Below are positions 59,749 to 64,000 of a DNA stretch of 64,000 bases, one piece after another (the stretch's first letter is position 1; each line of letters starts with the position of its first letter). The position numbers and the translations under genes are program-made. This DNA is from Polyangiaceae bacterium (GTDB lineage Bacteria > Myxococcota_A > Polyangia > Polyangiales > Polyangiaceae): the NCBI GenBank assembly GCA_025936045.1, contig JAICUB010000005.1, positions 1-64,000 of the forward strand. The letters run 5' to 3'. The notes beneath the pieces were generated by a model. The model did no database searches, was not told the DNA's origin, and worked only from the letters and a program-made list of their open reading frames with translations.

Positions 59749-61044
59749 TCAGCGCTTGGTTCGGACTTCGACAGCGCGCGCGTGCGCCTCGAGGCCCTCG
59801 ACGCGCGCGAACGCGGCAATCGCTTCAGCCTGCACGGCGAGCGCCTCGCGTGTGTATTCAATTATAGAGCTCCGCGAGACGAAGTCGTAGACGCCGAGCG
59901 GAGAGGCGTGACGAGCTGCACCCCCAGTCGGCAACACGTGCGAGGGGCCCGCCACGTAATCGCCCGCGGCCTCGGGTGTACTCGAGCCCACGAATAGCGC
60001 CCCGGCCGCGCGAATCCGCGCTGCGAGTGCCCGCGCGTCGCGCGTCTGAACGGCTACGTGCTCGGCCGCGAGCTCGTTTGCGACGGCGGCGAGCGCTTCA
60101 ATCGAGCTCACGACGAGGGCGGCCCCATGCTCCCGCAGCGAAACTTCAGCGATGCTTCGCCGCGGCTGAGTGGCAAGCTGCGCGGCGAGCTCCCGTCGCA
60201 CCGCGTCCACGAGCTCGGGGCTGGTCGTCACGAGCAGGGGATAGGCGGCCTCGTCGTGCTCCGCCTGTGAAAGTAGGTCTGCCGCGACGATGGCAGGCTC
60301 GGCGGTGTCGTCCGCGACTACCAGGATTTCACTCGGACCCGCGATGCTGTCGATCGACACCTCCCCGAACACGAGCCGCTTGGCCGCGGCGACGTAGATG
60401 TTGCCGGGGCCGACGATTTTATCGACCTGGGGAACGCTCTCGGTGCCATAGGCGAGCGCGGCGATCGCTTGTGCGCCGCCCGCATCGAGCAACGCGTGCA
60501 CGCCCGCGAGGTGACACGCGGCTCGCACGTCTGCGCTCGTGTCCGGTGACGCGACGATGATTTCTTTTACGCCGGCGACGGCCGCGGGGATCGCCGCCAT
60601 GAGGACGCTCGACGGGTACCGCGCCTTGCCGCCCGGCACGTACACACCGACGCGCGCGAGCGGCAGCACGCGGCTGCCGAGCCGCACGCCTCGCTCTTCG
60701 TATTCGAAGCCGAACAGGCCCTCGCGTTGCCGTTCGTGGTAGCGGCGGACGCGCTCCGCCCCGAGCTCGAGTGCCGCGCGCACTTCCGTATCGAGCCCGG
60801 CGAGCGCCTCCGCGCCGCCGTAGTCGCGCACGAAAAAGCGCTCCGGGCGCCGCCCTTCGAAGCGCTCGACCCAACGCGCTAGCGCTCGGTCGCCGTCTTG
60901 CTTCACCGCGTCGAGGATCTCGCGCACGGCGGGCTCGACGCGTCCGAGGTCGGCTTCCCCGCGGCGCCGGAGCGCGGCGAGCAACGTGTCGAACTCGGCC
61001 GTGCCTTCCACGACCGCTCTCAAGAGCTCGCCCTCGGCACTCAC
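59749..61044 (-). CDS. hisD: Histidinol dehydrogenase
   Basis: 431 residues from GTG 61044, overlapping the upstream TGA (GTGA). Family motifs: VGVYVPGGKARYPSSVLMAAIPA, VDKIVGPGNIYVAAAKRLVFG, SIAGPSEILVVAD, LLSQAEHDE (zinc ligands) and GPSHVLPTGGAARHASPLGVYDF. It carries out the last two oxidation steps of histidine synthesis. No other his gene is adjacent. Confidence 0.97.
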   Translation of the reverse strand: MSAEGELLRAVVEGTAEFDTLLAALRRRGEADLGRVEPAVREILDAVKQDGDRALARWVERFEGRRPERFFVRDYGGAEALAGLDTEVRAALELGAERVRRYHERQREGLFGFEYEERGVRLGSRVLPLARVGVYVPGGKARYPSSVLMAAIPAAVAGVKEIIVASPDTSADVRAACHLAGVHALLDAGGAQAIAALAYGTESVPQVDKIVGPGNIYVAAAKRLVFGEVSIDSIAGPSEILVVADDTAEPAIVAADLLSQAEHDEAAYPLLVTTSPELVDAVRRELAAQLATQPRRSIAEVSLREHGAALVVSSIEALAAVANELAAEHVAVQTRDARALAARIRAAGALFVGSSTPEAAGDYVAGPSHVLPTGGAARHASPLGVYDFVSRSSIIEYTREALAVQAEAIAAFARVEGLEAHARAVEVRTKR

Positions 61045-61649
61045 GTCCAGTGCCCTGCCTTGGCCGCAGCGGGATCGTATTCACGAATGCGCGGGCCGAG
61101 CGCCTCGCGGAACACTTGCTCGTCTTCACCGTCGACGTCGCGATCGGGGAAGTTTTTCGCGACTTCCATGCCGATCGCGAGAATGCGCAAGAACGTCGCG
61201 AAGCTCGAAGCGCACAGGCGCGGCTTCCAGGTCTCCGTGCCGCTCATCGCAGTGAACACCGGGCAATCGCCCTCGGCGTCCGGGCTCCCGACGTCGAGAA
61301 AGTACGGATCGCCGAGGAGCGCGCTGTGAGCGATGACGACCCACGCCGGACGCCAGCCCGAGGGTGGCGGACCTGAGCGCGTCGAGCCGTCTTCGGAAAG
61401 CGCGAAGCCGCGCTGCTCTTCCAACAGCCGCTCCGCGGGGACGAGGCGCACCCGTTCGGCGGGCGTCCGCGTTTCGACGTCCAGCGGGTCGGCTGCGAGC
61501 AAGAACTCACGAAACCGGCGGGGAAGGCGCAACGCCGAGCGCAACGCGTCCACACGCGCCCGTTCGGCCTTACCGAATTGGGCCGGTAGAACGCGGCTCT
61601 CGAAAGAGGCTTTGAGCGCTTGTAACGATTCGGCGAGATCGCTGTCCAC
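61041..61649 (-). CDS. SMI1/KNR4 (SUKH-like) family protein
   Basis: 202 residues from GTG 61649. The SUKH pattern is visible: LRLPRRFREFLLAADPLDV, the VIAHSALLGDPYFLDV strand with a conserved acidic turn, and SFATFLRILAIGMEVAKNFP. SUKH proteins are best known as immunity proteins of contact-dependent toxins, but many are solitary and of unknown role. Here the gene is translationally coupled (GTGA) to hisD and no toxin gene is visible. A weak promoter (TTGCTT, 16 bases, TAAAAA at 61742-61715) lies upstream. Confidence 0.8.
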   Translation of the reverse strand: MDSDLAESLQALKASFESRVLPAQFGKAERARVDALRSALRLPRRFREFLLAADPLDVETRTPAERVRLVPAERLLEEQRGFALSEDGSTRSGPPPSGWRPAWVVIAHSALLGDPYFLDVGSPDAEGDCPVFTAMSGTETWKPRLCASSFATFLRILAIGMEVAKNFPDRDVDGEDEQVFREALGPRIREYDPAAAKAGHWT

Positions 61650-61714
61650 GACGCCGGGACCTCAGGGCGTGCGGCGCGGCGAGCGCCGGTGAAGCTTCAG
61701 GGCAATAAGGCTCC

Positions 61715-61742
61715 TTTTTACTGCCGTTTGCCGCAGAAGCAA
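61715..61742 (-). promoter_or_regulatory. Weak candidate promoter for the SUKH-hisD pair
   Basis: TTGCTT (61742-61737), 16 bases, TAAAAA (61720-61715) on the minus strand, about 65 bases before the GTG start. Confidence 0.25.
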
Positions 61743-61783
61743 GCCGTTCTCAGGCCGGCCCGCGAGCCCGCGGTCTCGGAGCC

Positions 61784-62524
61784 TCAGAAGGCGTAGCGGA
61801 GGGCGGCGCTCCCCACGAGAGCGATGGGTGGATCGCCTCCCCGGTCGCGAGTGAGGCCCTTGCCGTAGCTTCGGATGCCGCCATGGACCGCGAGCGCCAG
61901 GTGCGGATTGACCTGGTACCACTCGAAGCCGAGCTCGCCGTCGAGGTAGAGGTTCGGCTCGTCGGCGTTCGGAAAGCCGTAGACCGAGAGTACGTTCTGC
62001 TCGGAAACGCGGGCGAAGCCGGCGCTCCCTTGCGCGAGGATCGCGAACACGCGGCCAATCGGCACCGTGAAGCGGAGGCCGGCGCCTGCGCCGTAATGGT
62101 AATACGAACGCTCCGGCGGAGGGGCGCTGGCGTAGGCGGTCGAGGCGAACGCCACGTCTGCCTCCACGAACGGCATGAGCCAACTCAGAACCTCGTAACC
62201 GAGGTGGAGCTGAAAATCCGGTGCCGTGGGTGCGATGTGCTTCAGCGCGCCGATCTGGCTCACGAAGCCGAGGCCGCTTTCGACCACGACCCCATGGCGT
62301 CGTGGCGCGACGAGGGGTTCCTCCGCGCCGGGCGTCGTGCCCTTGTCGGCCGGCGCTGCCCCCGGCTCGGCCTCGAGCCAGCCCTCGATTTCAGTGGTCG
62401 TGAGCGGGCGCTCTTTGTCGTCGGCGGCAGCGGACGCCGGGCCCGCGCCTGCAAGCACGCACGCCCCAGCGCCGACGAGTGCGACCGCGACCCGGACACC
62501 GCGCATCAGCCGTGACGGTATCAT
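61784..62524 (-). CDS. Secreted beta-barrel-like outer membrane protein
   Basis: 246 residues from ATG 62524; a second ATG at 62506 is also possible. Signal peptide ends ...GPASAAADD. After a 60-residue acidic/Pro linker, the rest consists of alternating short strands rich in aromatic and Gly residues (YHYGAGAGLRFTVPIGRVF, LYLDGELGFEWYQVNPHLALAVHGG) and ends in Tyr-Ala-Phe (LRYAF), the usual terminal aromatic of outer membrane barrels. No family recognised. It is 22 bases after the third bactofilin gene. Confidence 0.75.
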   Translation of the reverse strand: MIPSRLMRGVRVAVALVGAGACVLAGAGPASAAADDKERPLTTTEIEGWLEAEPGAAPADKGTTPGAEEPLVAPRRHGVVVESGLGFVSQIGALKHIAPTAPDFQLHLGYEVLSWLMPFVEADVAFASTAYASAPPPERSYYHYGAGAGLRFTVPIGRVFAILAQGSAGFARVSEQNVLSVYGFPNADEPNLYLDGELGFEWYQVNPHLALAVHGGIRSYGKGLTRDRGGDPPIALVGSAALRYAF

Positions 62525-62546
62525 GGGGCGCCCGCTTCCGGAGCGC

Positions 62547-63110
62547 TCAGTCCTCGCGCTTCTTCTTTTTGGCTTTGGCGCCCTTCGCCAGGGCTGGAAC
62601 GACCGGGGGCGGCGGCGCTTCACGCGCTGCTTTTTCTTGCGGCAAAGGCGGCGGCTCCGACTCGGGCTCCTCGACGGTTTCCGAGGGCTCGGACGGCTTC
62701 GGTGCCGGCGCCGGGACCGGTGCGGGAGCGCGGGCGGGGAACGCGACGGGCCGGGCTCCCGCGGTTGCGGGGCGTCGCGGCGTGCCGAGCACCGGCTCAC
62801 CGTCCGTGCGCACGAGACCCTTCACGAGAGCACCCGTCGCGACGCCGATGCGCGGAGCCGTGAGATCGCCGACCACGCGCGCGCCGCGCTCGAGCAGCAC
62901 GGCTTCGCTCCCGCGTACGTCGCCCTGCACCGCGCCGGACACCGTGATGTGCGAGCCGGAGACGCTGCCTTTCACGGCGCTCTCCTCGCCGAGCAGGAGC
63001 TCGCCGCTCACGCTCACGTCTCCTTCCACTCGTCCCAGGATTTCGAGACTGCCCGAGCCGCGCACGTTGCCGCGCACGACCGTTCCACGACCGATGACCG
63101 AGCCGTTCAT
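62547..63110 (-). CDS. Bactofilin with Pro/Glu-rich C-terminal tail
   Basis: 187 residues, GGAG five bases before ATG 63110. A right-handed beta-helix core (about 5-105) of six-residue rungs (GRVEGDVSVSGELLLGEES, GSHITVSGAVQGDVRGSE) is followed by an 80-residue Ala/Pro/Glu tail ending KAKKKKRED. Bactofilins polymerise without nucleotide into filaments that scaffold polar or chromosome-segregation proteins. The tail may be a recruiting arm. It is third in a bactofilin triplet. Confidence 0.93.
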   Translation of the reverse strand: MNGSVIGRGTVVRGNVRGSGSLEILGRVEGDVSVSGELLLGEESAVKGSVSGSHITVSGAVQGDVRGSEAVLLERGARVVGDLTAPRIGVATGALVKGLVRTDGEPVLGTPRRPATAGARPVAFPARAPAPVPAPAPKPSEPSETVEEPESEPPPLPQEKAAREAPPPPVVPALAKGAKAKKKKRED

Positions 63111-63120
63111 CGCTTCTCCG

Positions 63121-63435
63121 TCACACGTCCATGTCGACGTTGCCCTTGAACGAGGCGCCGTCGGCGATGGTCAGGCGCGACGCCTTCACGTCGCCGATGA
63201 GGCGACCGCCCGCTTGCAGATCGACGCGCTCCGCGGCCGTCACGTCGCCGGTGACCTGCCCCGCGATGGTGAGGCTCTGCGCGCTCACGTCGGCTTCGAT
63301 CACGGCGGAGCTGCCGACCGAGACGGCGTCCGTGGTCGTGAGCTTGCCCCGGAGGTTGCCCTGGACGACCACTTCTTCTTCGCTGCTCACGTCGCCTTCG
63401 ATGCTGAGCCCTTCACCAATCACCGTGCCTGCCAT
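63121..63435 (-). CDS. Bactofilin (minimal core)
   Basis: 104 residues with AAGGA six bases before ATG 63435. Almost pure beta-helix core (IEGDVSSEEEVVVQGNLRGKL, TIAGQVTGDVTAAERVDLQ, GRLIGDVKASRLTIADGASFKG) with very short ends. It lies ten bases upstream of the tailed bactofilin and 26 after the first one; co-polymerisation is likely. Confidence 0.93.
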   Translation of the reverse strand: MAGTVIGEGLSIEGDVSSEEEVVVQGNLRGKLTTTDAVSVGSSAVIEADVSAQSLTIAGQVTGDVTAAERVDLQAGGRLIGDVKASRLTIADGASFKGNVDMDV

Positions 63436-63461
63436 CGTAAATCCTTCTCTTTGGGTGCTTG

Positions 63462-63821
63462 TTAGCGCCGCCGCGGCGCGCCGAGGTCGAGCTCGACCTG
63501 CGTATCGAGTCGCACGGACACGCGCGAGCCCGGTTCGATGGAAATTTCACTGCCGCGCAGGTCTCCCCGCACCACTGCGCCCGCGCGCACCGCGATCGGG
63601 CCGCGCGTCACGGCGTCGCCGAGCAGAGAGCCGGCAACCTCGAGGCTCTCGGCGTGCACGCTGCCCTCGACGCTCGCGCCCTCGGCGATCTCCGCGGGGC
63701 CGCTCACCGAGATGTCGCCCTTCAAGCCACCTTCGACGCGGAGCGCGCCCTCACCGCTGATCCGACCCGTGACGCGGGTGGACGGGCCGAGCACGCTGCC
63801 TTCGGAACTGTGCCTCATCAT
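63462..63821 (-). CDS. Bactofilin
   Basis: 119 residues from ATG 63821 (a second ATG follows directly). Core of the bactofilin beta-helix (GRISGEGALRVEGGLKGDIS, VEGSVHAESLEVAGSLLGDAV, VVRGDLRGSEISIEPG). A TTG at 63917 that overlaps the preceding stop (TTGA) would add 32 residues with a hydrophobic stretch, giving a membrane-tethered form; I prefer the ATG because core bactofilins begin near it. First of the three. Confidence 0.88.
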   Translation of the reverse strand: MMRHSSEGSVLGPSTRVTGRISGEGALRVEGGLKGDISVSGPAEIAEGASVEGSVHAESLEVAGSLLGDAVTRGPIAVRAGAVVRGDLRGSEISIEPGSRVSVRLDTQVELDLGAPRRR

Positions 63822-63913
63822 CGCGATTCGGCCGGCGACGCTAGCACTGGCTGCCAAATTGCCCCAGCCAAAAAGAAGCGCGGGCCCCGCGACGACAAAC
63901 CCTCGCGATTTCG

Positions 63914-64000
63914 TCAACGCGGCGGGAGCGCGGCGAGGATCTCCTCGGCGCGTGGTACCGAGCGCAAGAGTCCGACCGCATAGAGCCGGCGTTCATCCGC
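63914..64000 (-). CDS. C-terminal end of an unidentified protein, cut by the window edge
   Basis: Only the last 28 codons are visible (ending ...LRSVPRAEEILAALPPR-stop). They read in frame from the window edge to a TGA that overlaps a possible TTG start of the first bactofilin. Too short to name. Confidence 0.45.
   Translation of the reverse strand, partial: ADERRLYAVGLLRSVPRAEEILAALPPR

Noticed and set aside
63822..63917. Sigma-54 promoter before the first bactofilin (TGGCAGCCAGTGCT)
   Set aside because: The GG to GC spacing is eight bases instead of ten.

Overview
The window is 64 kb of very GC-rich bacterial chromosome. It carries an alternative complex III / caa3 oxidase operon, eukaryote-like Ser/Thr kinases, an FHA-DUF4388 protein, a GGDEF response regulator behind a sigma-54-type promoter, three adjacent bactofilins, a large lipoprotein metalloprotease and many short overlapping operons. 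Together these point to Myxococcota (old Deltaproteobacteria), probably the Polyangia side. That assignment is inferred from gene content. I see no rRNA, tRNA, CRISPR array, insertion sequence or phage gene. Long open frames opposite real genes are a by-product of high GC.

Layout. (1) 1-11134, minus: a nine-gene respiratory operon, read from right to left: actA, actB, actC, fused actDE, actF, a small membrane protein, a SCO copper chaperone, caa3 subunit II and subunit I (cut by the window edge). Quinol oxidation by ACIII is thus encoded together with the oxidase that takes its electrons. The heme o synthase gene ctaB lies apart at 29911. (2) 11582-15226, minus: a group-2-like sigma-70 factor, then pheS, rplT and rpmI. 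A hairpin-rich intergenic region lies between the sigma gene and pheS, and a good promoter precedes rpmI. (3) 15439-24124, plus: carB, a coiled-coil protein translationally coupled to a lipoprotein Slt transglycosylase, a thioredoxin-like protein, an M19 dipeptidase and a DUF1232 protein. (4) 24131-29719, minus: a polytopic membrane protein, a degenerate Ser/Thr kinase, a Rieske [2Fe-2S] protein, a canonical Ser/Thr kinase with a coiled-coil tail, and a secreted Pro-rich protein. (5) 29911-42753: ctaB with a histidine phosphatase, a TonB-like three-gene operon, an SDR, metG, a lipoprotein, thymidine phosphorylase, a WYL regulator, an aldo/keto reductase and a small transglycosylase.

(6) 42869-49646: speA, a CPBP protease, gltX, a histone H1-like protein with an internally duplicated N-terminal part, a DUF2505 protein and an orphan ccmB. 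(7) 49666-54750, plus: nadD followed by a signalling run (membrane histidine kinase, FHA-DUF4388 protein, REC-GGDEF protein). (8) 54785-64000, minus: a 1624-residue zinc metalloprotease lipoprotein, hisD coupled to an SMI1/KNR4 protein, a beta-barrel-like secreted protein, three bactofilins and the last codons of an unidentified gene.

Most convergent gene ends carry strong inverted repeats without clear U-tracts. Several are unusually elaborate and are listed among the findings. The most system-like novelty candidate is the kinase / Rieske / degenerate-kinase cluster at 25525-28825. The sigma-54-controlled GGDEF gene and the H1-like protein are the next most interesting.
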